DNA of 64,000 nt from VAZQ01 sp963744275 (GCA_963744275.1 CAVUSX010000029.1:310001-374000); one strand, 5' to 3'. Numbered from the stretch's first letter, positions 1 through 9,462 are shown. Notes: generated by a model not told the origin, from the letters alone. Made by a program: numbers and translations.

Positions 1-1208
<1,208 letters not shown>

Positions 1209-1440
1209 TTCAACTCCTTGGCTGCCCAGACAGGCCGGCTCGGGGGCCGGGCGGGGGCGCAGCCTGGCGGATCGAGCGTAGGCTCGAAGGGATGGTGACG
1301 GCGTGATCGATCGGTCCGGCTTGCCTTGCGGTCGCGCGCGACTGGTTCATGGGGTGGGATTTCGGCATCGTAATTGAAGCAGCGACCCGACACGTGTAAG
1401 CGTGGGGCCGGGACGAGCTTTCAGCCTAGCACGGCAGATC

Positions 1441-1761
1441 ATGATCCGTTTTTTGTTTCGCTTCGTCGGCCTGCTCGGGCTGGCCTTGGGTTTCGTGTTC
1501 CTGGTCTATGATGGAACCAAGTCGATCGCCAATCGGTCGGTCGAGATGACCACCGTGGAGCGATTTTGGAACGAGGTCTATCCCAAGAGCCCGCAGGATG
1601 TCTTGCGCCCTCTCACGGCGCCGATCGCCAATTGGCTATGGGATCCGGTGACCGTCTCTTTTCTGCACGCTCCGATTTGGGTCGTCCTGGCGGTGCTGGC
1701 TTCGCTCCTGATGATCCTGGGACGCAAGAAGAAGCCGCTTATCGGCTATGCCCGCGACTGA
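1441..1761 (+). CDS. small inner-membrane protein, unknown function
   Basis: A 106-residue protein from the ATG at 1441; an in-frame start at 1402 would add 13 residues with no membrane character. It has one hydrophobic helix at residues 4-20 (FLFRFVGLLGLALGFVF) and a second near the C-terminus (WVVLAVLASLLMIL), followed by a basic tail (GRKKKPLIGYARD), so both ends are probably cytoplasmic. It stands alone between divergent maeB and the polysaccharide-export gene. I do not recognise a named family; the composition and tail resemble uncharacterised rhizobial membrane proteins. Confidence 0.6.
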   Translation: MIRFLFRFVGLLGLALGFVFLVYDGTKSIANRSVEMTTVERFWNEVYPKSPQDVLRPLTAPIANWLWDPVTVSFLHAPIWVVLAVLASLLMILGRKKKPLIGYARD

Positions 1762-2002
1762 GGCTCGGTGCGCCGGTCTTGATTGAGCGGCTGTGAGGCG
1801 ATCCGGCCCGGCGGGCCGGCCGCGGTCATATATCGCAGAGCTGCGACCGAGGTCCGCGACGCGCCGCCGTTCCATTTCGCCGAGGACCATCACCAGCAAT
1901 ATCTGGCCAAGAATCTCGCCAAGAATCCCGCCGGATATTGCGGGCTCGGCGGCACCGGCGTGAGCTGTCCGATCGGAACCGGCATGGTGACCGCCGGCTG
2001 AG

Positions 2003-2043
2003 CCGGGGCCGGCTGCCGGGGCCGGCTGAGCCGGGGCCGGCTG
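2003..2043. repeat. three GC-rich 13-bp direct repeats
   Basis: The unit CCGGGGCCGGCTG occurs three times (from 2003, 2016 and 2031) in the intergenic stretch before the polysaccharide-export gene. Each unit contains the palindrome CCGGGGCCGG or close to it. No gene is convincing in 1762-2153. Confidence 0.6.
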
Positions 2044-2153
2044 GAGCCGCGGCGCCCGGCGCACCCTTTGGATCCCTTCGAAACGGTGAGGGTTTGTTAA
2101 CCATATCGGGCGCTAATCCGTTAACCCTTCTTGGTCGGGTTCGGATGTGCCGC

Positions 2154-2900
2154 ATGGGGCTTGAGCGCCATCGAGTTGAGTGGAAACTGTTCGGCCGGGT
2201 GCGTCGCCGCGCCGGTCTGGCATTCGCGTTGTCGATCGCCCTCATGGCGGCGGGCTGCGCCGGGCCGCTCGGTCAGGGGATGCGGGCGGGGCCGGGACCC
2301 CAGGTCGCGGTCGCGCCGCCAATCACTGCCGCCCCGCGATCCGATCTCGACGACTTGATGTATGCGGGCGGTTCGGCGCCCGCGGCCGTCGCCTCGCCGG
2401 TGGCCGCCGTGTCTGCGGCAGTCTCGCCGGCCGACGCCGTCTCCGTCTACCAGCTCGATTCCGGCGACCGGCTCAGAATCGTCGTGTTCGGACAGGATGG
2501 GCTCAGCAATTCCTACACCGTGGACGCCGCCGGCAACATCACGATGCCGCTGATCGGCGCGGTTCCGGCGCGCGGCTCCAGCACCTCCGAGCTCGCCCGG
2601 ACGGTGGGGGCACGTTTGCGCAACGGCTTCATCCGCGAACCCCATGTGGCGATCGAGATCGAGAGCTACCGGCCGTTCTTCATCCTGGGCGAGGTGACCT
2701 ATCCGGGGCAATATCCCTACGTTCCCAACATGACGGTCGAGACCGCGGTCGCGATCGCCGGCGGCTTCACGCCGCGGGCGTATCGCTGGACCGTGAAGGT
2801 CGCCCGTAACCAAGGCGGACAGTCCTACCGCATGTCGGTGCCGCTCACCTACGCATTGCGGCCCGGCGACACCATCAGCATCGACGAGCGCTGGTTCTAG
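2154..2900 (+). CDS. polysaccharide export outer-membrane lipoprotein (Wza/OMA family)
   Basis: A 248-residue exported lipoprotein, probably an outer-membrane or periplasmic component of exopolysaccharide export. From the ATG at 2154 there is a basic N-terminus, a hydrophobic stretch and a lipobox ending in MAAGC (Cys near residue 35). After a Pro/Ala-rich linker, the poly-export domain begins at YQLDSGDRLRIVVFGQD (about residue 100), followed by an SLBB-like segment with FFILGEVTYPGQYPYVPNM. An in-frame ATG at 2145 is a possible alternative start; the longer frame from 1938 lacks a signal sequence at its start. No capsule or EPS biosynthesis genes are adjacent, so the partner system is elsewhere. 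Confidence 0.88.
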   Translation: MGLERHRVEWKLFGRVRRRAGLAFALSIALMAAGCAGPLGQGMRAGPGPQVAVAPPITAAPRSDLDDLMYAGGSAPAAVASPVAAVSAAVSPADAVSVYQLDSGDRLRIVVFGQDGLSNSYTVDAAGNITMPLIGAVPARGSSTSELARTVGARLRNGFIREPHVAIEIESYRPFFILGEVTYPGQYPYVPNMTVETAVAIAGGFTPRAYRWTVKVARNQGGQSYRMSVPLTYALRPGDTISIDERWF

Positions 2901-2987
2901 TTCGGACTCGAAACACCCCTCCCGTCCTCGCGCCGGGACGATCAATGCATCACGCGCGGCGCGCTTTCCCCCAGACGCTTCGGCGCG

Positions 2988-3662
2988 TCACTTCTTCACG
3001 TGCTTCTTGAGGAACTCCAGCGAGCGCTGCCAGGCCAGCTTGGCGGCCGCCGCGTTGTAGCTGCCGCGTTCGTCGCAATAGAAGCCGTGCCCGGCATCCG
3101 GATAGACGTAAATCTCGCATTCGGGATGCTTCTTCTTGATCGTCTCCACGTCGCTCATCGGGATGCTGGCGTCCTTCTCGCCGAAATGCATCTGGGTCGG
3201 GCATTTCGGCATCTTGTCGACGATCTTGATGATGTGGCCGCCGTAGAAGCAGACCGCCGCCGAGAGGCCGGTTCCTTCGGCCGCCGCCAGGAACGACATC
3301 GTTCCGCCCAGGCAGAAGCCGAGAACGGCGACCGGTCCCTCCTTCTTGAGCTCGTCGATCGCGGCTTGGATATCGCGCAGCATGGCGCCGAAATCCGGAT
3401 TGGCGACGAACTTGCGGGCATTGGCGATCTCGTCGGGCGTATAGCCGCATTCGAAGTTCGGCTCCAGGCGATCGAACAGGGCCGGCGCCACCGCCGCATA
3501 GCCTTCGCCCGCCAGCCGGTCGCAGACCGCGCGGACGTGCTGGTTCACGCCGAAGATTTCCTGAACCACCACGATCCCGCCCTTGGCCGGGCCTTGGGGA
3601 TCGGCCCGATAGGCGCCCAGTCGGTGCTTGTCGGCGGCGGTGAGTGTGAATTGCTTACCCAA
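2988..3662 (-). CDS. dienelactone hydrolase family protein
   Basis: A 224-residue alpha/beta hydrolase that probably cleaves lactone or ester substrates in the cytoplasm. The nucleophile motif GFCLGG places Cys117 in the position typical of dienelactone hydrolases. Asp164 (GEKDASIP) and His192 (DAGHGF) complete the triad, and Glu36 (VQEIFG) matches the conserved Glu that partners the Cys. Length is normal for the family. There is no catechol-degradation cluster nearby, so the physiological substrate cannot be inferred. Confidence 0.92.
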   Translation of the reverse strand: MGKQFTLTAADKHRLGAYRADPQGPAKGGIVVVQEIFGVNQHVRAVCDRLAGEGYAAVAPALFDRLEPNFECGYTPDEIANARKFVANPDFGAMLRDIQAAIDELKKEGPVAVLGFCLGGTMSFLAAAEGTGLSAAVCFYGGHIIKIVDKMPKCPTQMHFGEKDASIPMSDVETIKKKHPECEIYVYPDAGHGFYCDERGSYNAAAAKLAWQRSLEFLKKHVKK

Positions 3663-3953
3663 GGTGACCTCCTATGAACGTCGCGGCCGGGCAGACGGCC
3701 CGGCCTTCGATCGCGGCAATTTCACGACGGCGGCGCCGGAAAAGCAACACCTGCCGGTGCCGGCCCCGTGGGGCGCGTGTCCGGCGCGGCCGACGCACCT
3801 TCCTGAACGCGGAGTGAACCCCGATAGGGCGATTTATGCCGATGACACGGGGTTTGCCGGGATCCGGGTGAACCTCCTCCCGCGGCCATCCGACCAATGC
3901 TCGGATGAAGCAAACCAGCCGAGCTCACAGCGAGCTTTGAGGAGAGAGAGTCG

Positions 3954-4544
3954 ATGTTGAACCGTTCCCATATCTTGAGTCTGGCTGCGGTCGCCACGAT
4001 CGGTGCCGTGGCGTTGGTGACCAGCGCTTCCGCAAAGCCGATCCCGGTGCTGCAGAAGGCCACCTCGATCCAGATCAGCAAGCCGATCCAAGTGAATCCC
4101 ACACCGATCAAAGTGAATCCCGGCGTGATCCACGCGATCAACCAGATCAAGCCCGTCCCGCCGTCGCTGCCCCCCGCGGTTGCCTTCAAGAAGCCGATCG
4201 ATATCGATTGCGTAACCTTCAAGGGTTGCCACCACGACAAGGATCACGATGGAGATCACGACCACGACTGGGATCACGACCACGACTGGGATCACCATCA
4301 TCACTGGATGGTCTGGTGGCACCAGCCGCACTATGGCGTGGTCGACTACACCACCGTGAACGCGCCGGTCGCGAGCGCGCCGGTCGCGAGCGCCAGCACC
4401 CCGGCTCCATGCAATTGCCTGACCAAGCAGTATCTGCAGGACGGCAGCGTTCTGTTCACGGACCTCTGCACCAAGGAAGAGGCCATGGCGACGCCGGCGG
4501 AATTGCAGGCGCAAGCGCAAGGCGGGTCGCCGCAGGCGCACTGA
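3954..4544 (+). CDS. secreted His/Asp-rich protein, possible metal binder
   Basis: A 196-residue protein with a clear signal peptide (cleavage after VTSASA, about residue 27). The mature part has a short repeat based on IQVNPTPIKVNP. A central block near residues 90-118 carries alternating D-H-D and D-W-D-H repeats ending in HHHHW, and a C-terminal part has CNC and one further Cys. The His/Asp block looks suited to binding divalent metal, but that is inference from composition. SD-like GAGGAGAGAG precedes the ATG. A strong intrinsic terminator follows at 4572. Confidence 0.7.
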   Translation: MLNRSHILSLAAVATIGAVALVTSASAKPIPVLQKATSIQISKPIQVNPTPIKVNPGVIHAINQIKPVPPSLPPAVAFKKPIDIDCVTFKGCHHDKDHDGDHDHDWDHDHDWDHHHHWMVWWHQPHYGVVDYTTVNAPVASAPVASASTPAPCNCLTKQYLQDGSVLFTDLCTKEEAMATPAELQAQAQGGSPQAH

Positions 4545-4571
4545 TCCCCAAGGCATCAACTCTATCGACCG

Positions 4572-4599
4572 AACCCCGGCGCTTTCGCCGGGGTTCTTT
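4572..4599 (+). terminator. intrinsic terminator of the His/Asp-rich gene
   Basis: A 10-bp perfect stem (AACCCCGGCG / CGCCGGGGTT, loop CTTT) followed by a short T-rich run, 27 bp after the stop codon. Confidence 0.8.
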
Positions 4600-4622
4600 C
4601 CTGGGCGGCTGTCAGGCTGATC

Positions 4623-4931
4623 TCAGTAGATGATCCACGGTCGCGGCAGGCTCCAATTCTGTTTCCAGCCGGTCAAGCGACCTTTGCGGAATTGGAGCGC
4701 GATTGCGGCGTCGACCGGGAACCTTCCCGGAACCCCCGCCGATCCCCCGGCCAGATAGAGCTCCGCGCCGCGCGATCCGGAATAATAGGTGAGGGGCAGC
4801 CCGAGCGCGGCGCTGGCTTCCTGGGGCGTCATGCCGAAGGCCAGCGGCCAGGCATTGGAATCGTAGGGCCCGCAATAGGCGGCCCAGCACAGGGCGATCG
4901 AGGCGGCGATGGTCTTGGCGGTGGGTCTCAT
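4623..4931 (-). CDS. small exported protein, unknown function
   Basis: A 102-residue protein from the ATG at 4929-4931; an upstream in-frame ATG at 4955 would add eight polar residues in front of the signal sequence. The N-terminus (KTIAASIALCWAAYCGP) looks like a signal peptide. The rest includes LAFGMTPQEASAALG, a helix-turn pattern seen in small alphaproteobacterial envelope proteins with an SmpA/OmlA-like fold, but I cannot assign a family. It faces the preceding gene tail to tail across the 4572 terminator. Confidence 0.6.
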   Translation of the reverse strand: MRPTAKTIAASIALCWAAYCGPYDSNAWPLAFGMTPQEASAALGLPLTYYSGSRGAELYLAGGSAGVPGRFPVDAAIALQFRKGRLTGWKQNWSLPRPWIIY

Positions 4932-5100
4932 CCGGTCATCTTCGATCCATTCCAAGGCGCGTGCAAGTACCGCTGTCGGCGGCGCCCGCCCGCCGGTGGG
5001 GGCGAGTGGCGCCCCGCGAATTCCGTTTCTCGGGACCCGAAATCCGCTCTATATCCTTCCGGCTTCGCGTCCTCCCATAGGCAAGCCGGATCTGGTCGTC

Positions 5101-5841
5101 ATGCAAGCTCAGGCAGAGATGGCAAATCGAGGCCGATTGATGCGGTGGCCCGTGTGGGTCGAAAAGATCGGCGGCGATTGCCCCAATTGCGGCGCCGGGG
5201 CCGGCGTCCTCGCCAAGGCCTGCCCGGATTGCGGTGCCCCGATCGGGCTGCGCCCGGCCGGCATGATGGTCGCGGGCGCACTGGTAATTCTGGCTGCCGC
5301 CATCGTGCTCGCGCTCGTGGTGGTGCTGCGTGGACAGCGGCTGGCCGCCGCGACCGAGACCGGCGCGCCCGCCGACGAGCAGATCGCGGCGACCTCGGCC
5401 GCCGACTTCAGCTGGCTCGCAACCGCCATGAGTGGATGCGACGCCGCGGCCAAGAAGGAATCGGGCGCGATTCACTTCCTGGTCACGCCGCTTGTTTCGG
5501 TCGCGAAGGACGTCGAGCCGCTGCGCGCGAAATCGATCAATGACATGGGCGACGCCATCTTGCTGCGCTCGGACGATGCTCTCGATGGGCTCAAGGCCGG
5601 AACACTGCGGATTTATCCGGCAGACTATGGCTTCGGCATATTCGATTCTGAAAACGACACGGCCCTGAAATGGAGGCCCTCGGCGGGGGTGGTGAAGCTT
5701 TCGACCACCGCCGCCGGCGCCATGTCGGCGTTCAACGTGCAATTGCGAACCGCCCGCAGCGGCAACGATCCCGAATGGGGCGGCTCGTTCACGCGCCAGG
5801 ACGGTACCTGCTATTGGGTGAACGCGATCATCAGCCACTGA
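5101..5841 (+). CDS. zinc-ribbon membrane-anchored protein, unknown function
   Basis: About 246 residues from the ATG at 5101. An N-terminal zinc ribbon is formed by CPNCG and CPDCG about 19 residues apart. It is followed by one strong transmembrane helix (MMVAGALVILAAAIVLALVV) and a C-terminal domain with two Cys residues that should lie outside the membrane. The architecture suggests a cytoplasmic zinc finger with a periplasmic sensing or binding domain. Upstream in-frame starts exist but encode low-quality sequence. No enzyme motif is visible. Confidence 0.7.
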   Translation: MQAQAEMANRGRLMRWPVWVEKIGGDCPNCGAGAGVLAKACPDCGAPIGLRPAGMMVAGALVILAAAIVLALVVVLRGQRLAAATETGAPADEQIAATSAADFSWLATAMSGCDAAAKKESGAIHFLVTPLVSVAKDVEPLRAKSINDMGDAILLRSDDALDGLKAGTLRIYPADYGFGIFDSENDTALKWRPSAGVVKLSTTAAGAMSAFNVQLRTARSGNDPEWGGSFTRQDGTCYWVNAIISH

Positions 5842-6069
5842 TCGTTGCGACGCCGAGGCCGCGCCGATCTCCCGCGAAAGCCTCCTGAACGCGGCCCGAT
5901 CGGCGCAATTTTAGTCGAGCCACATGCGGCGGTCGCCGTCCCGCCCGCGCCCGCGCGTTGCGGTTGTGCGCATTTGCCGCCAAATTGATAAAACTTGAAT
6001 GGTCCGCTTTATTCAATCGCAGCGTTCGCGGGCTACCACCAGGGACGAGGAGCGTGGAGTCCAACCGCC

Positions 6070-6561
6070 GTGTCCGCCAAGCAACTTGAAAAGCTGATCG
6101 AGCGTCTCGGCCTGCTGGTGGTCGATGAGAATCCCTATACGCGCAAATTGACGCGCATGATGCTGATGAACATCGGGGCAAAATCGATCTTCGAGGCCGC
6201 CGACGGGCTCTCCGCCCTCGACGTCATCCGCAACGTCAGTCCTGATATCATGCTGATGGATTGGGACATCCCGGTGCTGAGCGGCCCGCAGATCATGCAC
6301 ATCGTGCGCTCCCCCGGCGTGTTCTCGAAGCCGTTCCTGCCGATCATCATGCTCACTCCGCACGCATCGCGCACCCGCGTGAACGAGGCGATCCGGCTCG
6401 GCGTGCACGAGGTCCTGACCAAGCCGACCTCGCCCAAGATGTTGCAGGACCGCTTGCTCTCGATCCTCGTCAATCCGCGCCCGATGGTGCAGATCGGCAA
6501 ATATCTGGTGCCCGAGCCGCGTCGCCTCGCCTCGGTGCCCGACGGCATCAAAGTCGCCTGA
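6070..6561 (+). CDS. single-domain response regulator
   Basis: About 163 residues from a GTG at 6070; a longer in-frame start at 5995 would add 25 residues without receiver character. The receiver fold has the acidic residue Asp19 (LLVVDEN), phospho-acceptor Asp64 (LMDWDIP), a Thr in MLTPHAS and the conserved Lys in LTKPTSP. A 30-residue C-terminal tail follows and there is no DNA-binding domain, so it probably acts by protein contact, as CheY-like or phosphotransfer intermediates do. No kinase is adjacent; an HWE kinase lies about 10 kb downstream. Confidence 0.85.
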   Translation: MSAKQLEKLIERLGLLVVDENPYTRKLTRMMLMNIGAKSIFEAADGLSALDVIRNVSPDIMLMDWDIPVLSGPQIMHIVRSPGVFSKPFLPIIMLTPHASRTRVNEAIRLGVHEVLTKPTSPKMLQDRLLSILVNPRPMVQIGKYLVPEPRRLASVPDGIKVA

Positions 6562-6639
6562 AGGCCGGGCGCCATTGCCCGGGCCGGTTCCCGGATCAGT
6601 CCCTGGGCCTCTCTCGGGCCGGTCCCCGGCCGCGCGGCC

Positions 6640-6828
6640 TCACTTTTCGGCCACCTGCAACTGATCGAACTCGGCCGGCTCATACTGTCGGCCGGCCTCG
6701 TCGATGATGCGGACGTCCATCATTCCCTGTGCGGTCAGCTCCAGCGCCTTCTTGACGGCCGCAGCCGGCGCATCGCGGCGCAATGAGATCGCACCGATCA
6801 AATTTGTCGCCGTAATGATGTAAGTCAT
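6640..6828 (-). CDS. small conserved protein, unknown function
   Basis: A 62-residue soluble protein (MTYIITATNLIGAISLRR at the start) with mixed helix/strand composition and an acidic C-terminus. It is the only ORF with reasonable codon use in this stretch. I do not recognise the family. It lies just upstream of the stress-gene island and is transcribed away from it. Confidence 0.5.
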   Translation of the reverse strand: MTYIITATNLIGAISLRRDAPAAAVKKALELTAQGMMDVRIIDEAGRQYEPAEFDQLQVAEK

Positions 6829-6998
6829 GCCGTCTCCCGTTCCGCCTCACGGAGATTCCGCTCCCGGATTTGTCTTACACCCGCACCGGAGCCGCGGCAA
6901 ACCGGCCGCGCAAACGCAGGCGCTGCCCATGTACGCTGTTATGCGGACGATGCTCCCGACGACGGTCGACGCGATTCGCCGCGCCGCGCGCCCAGGCC

Positions 6999-7023
6999 GG
7001 AACCGCGCCATGCCTCATGCGTT
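6999..7023 (+). promoter_or_regulatory. EcfG-type promoter (GGAAC-N16-CGTT)
   Basis: Exact match to the alphaproteobacterial general-stress sigma factor consensus, with the -10 element 36 bp before the ATG of the lysine-rich gene at 7059. The stretch 6829-6998 upstream holds no gene. Confidence 0.75.
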
Positions 7024-7058
7024 CCAGCTTTGAATCCGATCTGCATCAGGAGCTGGTC

Positions 7059-7364
7059 ATGCCCCGCGGCGACAAATCAAGCTACACCGACAAGCAGAAG
7101 CGCCAAGCCGAGCATATCGAGGAGGGCTACGAGAAGCGCGGGGTCCCGGATCGAGAGGCCGCGCGGCGCGCCTGGGCGACGGTGAACAAGGAAACGCATG
7201 GCGGCAAGAAGAGCGGTTCCGGCCGCGGCACCGCGGAAGACCATTCGCCCGCGCGCAAAGGAGGCCGGCTCGGTGGACGCGCATCGGCGAGCCGGCCGGC
7301 CGCCGCCCGCTCGCGCTCGGCCAAGAAGGCGGCGGCAACCCGCAAAAAGCGGGCTTCCCGTTAG
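7059..7364 (+). CDS. small basic stress-type protein (often annotated plasmid stabilization protein)
   Basis: A 101-residue protein from the ATG at 7059. The N-terminal half (YTDKQKRQAEHIEEGYEKRG, then a short RRAWATVNK segment) matches a rhizobial family commonly annotated as plasmid stabilization protein, although its real role is unknown. The C-terminal half is Lys/Arg/Ala/Ser-rich and probably disordered, like histone H1-type tails, so nucleic-acid binding is possible. The upstream EcfG-type promoter supports this start, rather than the longer frame from 6870, and suggests stress induction. Confidence 0.75.
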   Translation: MPRGDKSSYTDKQKRQAEHIEEGYEKRGVPDREAARRAWATVNKETHGGKKSGSGRGTAEDHSPARKGGRLGGRASASRPAAARSRSAKKAAATRKKRASR

Positions 7365-7407
7365 TGGATATCCGCGAAATTCAGCAGGGTGACGGCAAAC
7401 GAGCTCG

Positions 7408-7749
7408 TCACGCGCGCTTGAACTGCCTTCGCAGCTCGTCCTTGGCTCGTTGCAATATCCTGCGCCTGGCCGCCGATAAATTCGTGCCGGCCCGATTGAT
7501 GTAGAAGGTGAGCATGGACAGCGCGGATCGATAGGAATTGGATTTCTTTCGCGTGCTCCGCTCGGCTGACCGCTTCAGAGACGCCGCTATCCGCTTCGGA
7601 TCTTTGAGGCTGAAGACCCCGCCCTTGAGATCGAGAGCATCGCTGGTGCGGGTCACCCGCGCCGACCATCGCTTCGCGGACCCGCGCGCGGCAGGCTTGC
7701 GATGAGGGGCTTTGCGGGACTTGGCGCGGCTCGCTCGCGGCGGCATCAT
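7408..7749 (-). CDS. DUF3175 family protein
   Basis: A 113-residue basic protein. The core matches DUF3175: KRWSARVTRTSDALDLKGGV, then LKDPKRIAASLKRSAE and SALSMLTFYINRAGTNL. The N-terminal 30 residues are Arg/Lys/Ala-rich. The function of the family is unknown; it is common in soil alphaproteobacteria next to stress genes. It starts 9 bp after the end of the exported-protein gene 7759-8160 on the same strand, so the two are probably co-transcribed. Confidence 0.85.
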   Translation of the reverse strand: MMPPRASRAKSRKAPHRKPAARGSAKRWSARVTRTSDALDLKGGVFSLKDPKRIAASLKRSAERSTRKKSNSYRSALSMLTFYINRAGTNLSAARRRILQRAKDELRRQFKRA

Positions 7750-7758
7750 TCCGGCTCC

Positions 7759-8160
7759 TCAGGCGATCTGCCCTTTTTCAGCCGTCACCGTGTAGCGGAT
7801 GGTCGCGGGAATCCTCGTCCAAACCGGGCCGTTACCGAAGGCATGGACTCTGATCTGGATGATGGAGAGAAGCCGTCCTTGCGCGGTCAGGCCGCCGACG
7901 CGCTCGCCGGCGCTGAACAGGACCAGGGCAACTCCGCAAGCGGAAACATGGGCCTCATCATTCACGGTCTGCAGCGCGATGGTGGTCTCTGCGCCGTCGC
8001 CGCGAAGTGCCACATAGCGCTCGACCTGCTGGGGCGTGTCGCAGACAACTCCCTGGCCGATCTCGAGTTTCTCTTGTGCCCTCGAAGCACTCTCCTCTTG
8101 CGCCATGGCGGGAAGGCAAGACAGCACGACGACGATCGGGATTTGCAGGAAAGATCGCAT
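7759..8160 (-). CDS. exported protein, unknown function
   Basis: A 133-residue protein with a signal peptide (MRSFLQIPIVVVLSCLPAMA, cleavage about residue 20). The mature domain has two Cys residues (VVCDTPQQ and SACGVALV), which could form a disulfide, and predicted beta structure. The sequence CDTPQQVERYVALRGDG resembles small uncharacterised rhizobial periplasmic proteins. It is the first gene of a probable two-gene unit with the DUF3175 gene. An SD-like GGAACGGAGA lies shortly upstream. Confidence 0.7.
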   Translation of the reverse strand: MRSFLQIPIVVVLSCLPAMAQEESASRAQEKLEIGQGVVCDTPQQVERYVALRGDGAETTIALQTVNDEAHVSACGVALVLFSAGERVGGLTAQGRLLSIIQIRVHAFGNGPVWTRIPATIRYTVTAEKGQIA

Positions 8161-8264
8161 TTGTTGTCTCCGTTCCGGGGAGCGCGGGCTCGTTTCGGGG
8201 ATGACCCGGGATCAAGGGCGTTTTCCATGAGAAAGCTCTGCTGCAACCGCACGCCGCATCGCTT

Positions 8265-8411
8265 TCACTGGCTATCAATTCCTTCCAGGCCCCTCTTTGG
8301 AGCGATCAGGGATTTGGAGCGATCCGGCTCGGACAGCGGCCGTGCGGAGGGACGAACACCCGCCGCTTCCATCATGCAGGCGACGGTCGCAATCCAAATG
8401 AGAATCGGCAT
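8265..8411 (-). CDS. putative 48-residue small protein
   Basis: From the ATG at 8409-8411 this reads MPILIWIATVACMMEAAG and then a polar tail ending at TGA 8265-8267. It has a short hydrophobic N-terminus that could be a membrane anchor or signal. Two features support it: an AAAGGGAT SD-like sequence just upstream, and a near-consensus EcfG promoter (GGAAC-N17-TGTT) at 8450-8475 on the same strand. It is not recognised as a known family. Confidence 0.4.
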   Translation of the reverse strand: MPILIWIATVACMMEAAGVRPSARPLSEPDRSKSLIAPKRGLEGIDSQ

Positions 8412-8449
8412 GACATATCCCTTTCGTGCCTGTCTGCTCTGCTCTCTTC

Positions 8450-8475
8450 AACATCGATGTGACGCAATTAGTTCC
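8450..8475 (-). promoter_or_regulatory. EcfG-like promoter (GGAAC-N17-TGTT)
   Basis: The -35 is exact and the -10 has one mismatch (TGTT for CGTT). It sits 39 bp upstream of the small ORF starting at 8411. Confidence 0.5.
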
Positions 8476-8520
8476 AATTCGCCTGCGCGCATGGTCCAAT
8501 GCGATCCAAGATCGGCATTC

Positions 8521-8545
8521 GGAACCAAGCAGGCGCAATGATGTT
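8521..8545 (+). promoter_or_regulatory. EcfG-like promoter (GGAAC-N16-TGTT)
   Basis: Exact -35 and one-mismatch -10, with the -10 ending 47 bp before the small hydrophobic ORF at 8593. It is divergent from the similar site at 8450-8475. Confidence 0.55.
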
Positions 8546-8592
8546 GTGGAGCTGACCGATCCGTGTGGGATCGTCAGCAAAGGGAGGCTTCT

Positions 8593-8667
8593 ATGCCGAT
8601 CATTCTTTGGTTGCTGGGCGTGCCGCTGGTCGTGGTGATCGCGCTGATGATCACCCACGTGATCTGA
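8593..8667 (+). CDS. 24-residue hydrophobic membrane peptide
   Basis: A very short ORF (MPIILWLLGVPLVVVIALMI, then THVI) that is a single transmembrane helix. It is preceded by a strong SD (AGGGAGG, 8581-8587) at good spacing and by an EcfG-like promoter, and followed 65 bp later by an intrinsic terminator. That makes a complete transcription unit. Similar tiny hydrophobic proteins are frequent in stress regulons of alphaproteobacteria. The function is unknown. Confidence 0.65.
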   Translation: MPIILWLLGVPLVVVIALMITHVI

Positions 8668-8732
8668 GGCCGGCGTCCAAGCGCAGACAAGACCACAAGA
8701 ACCACGCAAGAAAAGTACATAGTGTCTGACCG

Positions 8733-8757
8733 ACCCCGCCCAACGGCGGGGTTTTTC
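8733..8757 (+). terminator. intrinsic terminator
   Basis: An 8-bp GC-rich stem (ACCCCGCC / GGCGGGGT, loop CAAC) followed by TTTTTC. It ends the transcription unit of the 8593 peptide. Confidence 0.85.
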
Positions 8758-8806
8758 TTATGGAATGATCTATGAAAATCCATTGCGCGCCGAAGCGCGG
8801 TCGATC

Positions 8807-8900
8807 GTAGGGCGCAATTGCTTTATTGCGCCGCTCGGCCGGGCCGCGGGCATTGCGCCCTTGGTGAGCCTGACGGCGCAATAAAGCGATTGCGCCCTAC
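8807..8900. repeat. REP-like inverted repeat element, copy 1
   Basis: Two 26-bp arms (8807-8832 and 8875-8900) are near-perfect inverted copies; each begins or ends with the GTAGGGCGCAAT core. The 42-bp spacer is GC-rich. A second element with the same arms is at 52369-52480. The region is non-coding and follows a terminator. Confidence 0.8.
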
Positions 8901-8926
8901 AACACCCGAGCTCCGATCCGGGCCGG

Positions 8927-9433
8927 CTATTCGGCTGCTTGCTGCGCTTCTTGGTTGACCGCCGATTCCGCCAGCGCGGTAAGGGCCTCGTCGGTCTTCT
9001 TTTCTTGCTGCAAGGTTTCATCGAGAAGCGCGACCGCATCCTTCAAGCCCAATTCGTCGGCCCAGGTCATGAGGGTTCCGTAGCGCGAGATTTCGTAGTG
9101 CTCGACCGCCTGCGCCGCGGCCAGCAGCCCGGCGTCCAGCGCCGGCGAGCCCTTGAACTCGGTCATGATCTCCTTGCCCTCCTCGACGATGCCATTGATG
9201 GCGTCGCAGGTCTTGCCCTTGGCGGGCTGCTCGATGATCGCAAAGACCTGCTCGAGCCTCGCGACTTGGCCTTCGGTTTCCCGTTCGTGCTTCTCGAAAG
9301 CCGCACGAAGGTCCGGGGATTGGGCGGCCTTGGCCATCTTCGGCAGGCTCGTGAGGATCTTCTTTTCCGCGTAGTAGATGTCCTTCAGGGTCTCGTGAAA
9401 GAGATCTCGAAGTGTTTTTGTCTGTTTCGGCAT
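8927..9433 (-). CDS. DUF892 (YciF-like) ferritin-fold stress protein
   Basis: A 168-residue four-helix protein from the ATG at 9431-9433. The start (TLRDLFHETLKDIYYAEKKI) is diagnostic of the DUF892/YciF family. Acidic and His residues typical of the ferritin-like fold follow (FEKHERETEGQVARLEQVF, then VEHYEISRYGTL). Family members are induced by osmotic and general stress, and a di-metal centre has been proposed. It is divergent from the PRC-barrel gene at 9650; each has its own exact EcfG promoter in the 217-bp gap. Confidence 0.92.
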   Translation of the reverse strand: MPKQTKTLRDLFHETLKDIYYAEKKILTSLPKMAKAAQSPDLRAAFEKHERETEGQVARLEQVFAIIEQPAKGKTCDAINGIVEEGKEIMTEFKGSPALDAGLLAAAQAVEHYEISRYGTLMTWADELGLKDAVALLDETLQQEKKTDEALTALAESAVNQEAQQAAE

Positions 9434-9462
9434 TTTGCGCTCCTGTAAGAGTGATCCCGGGC

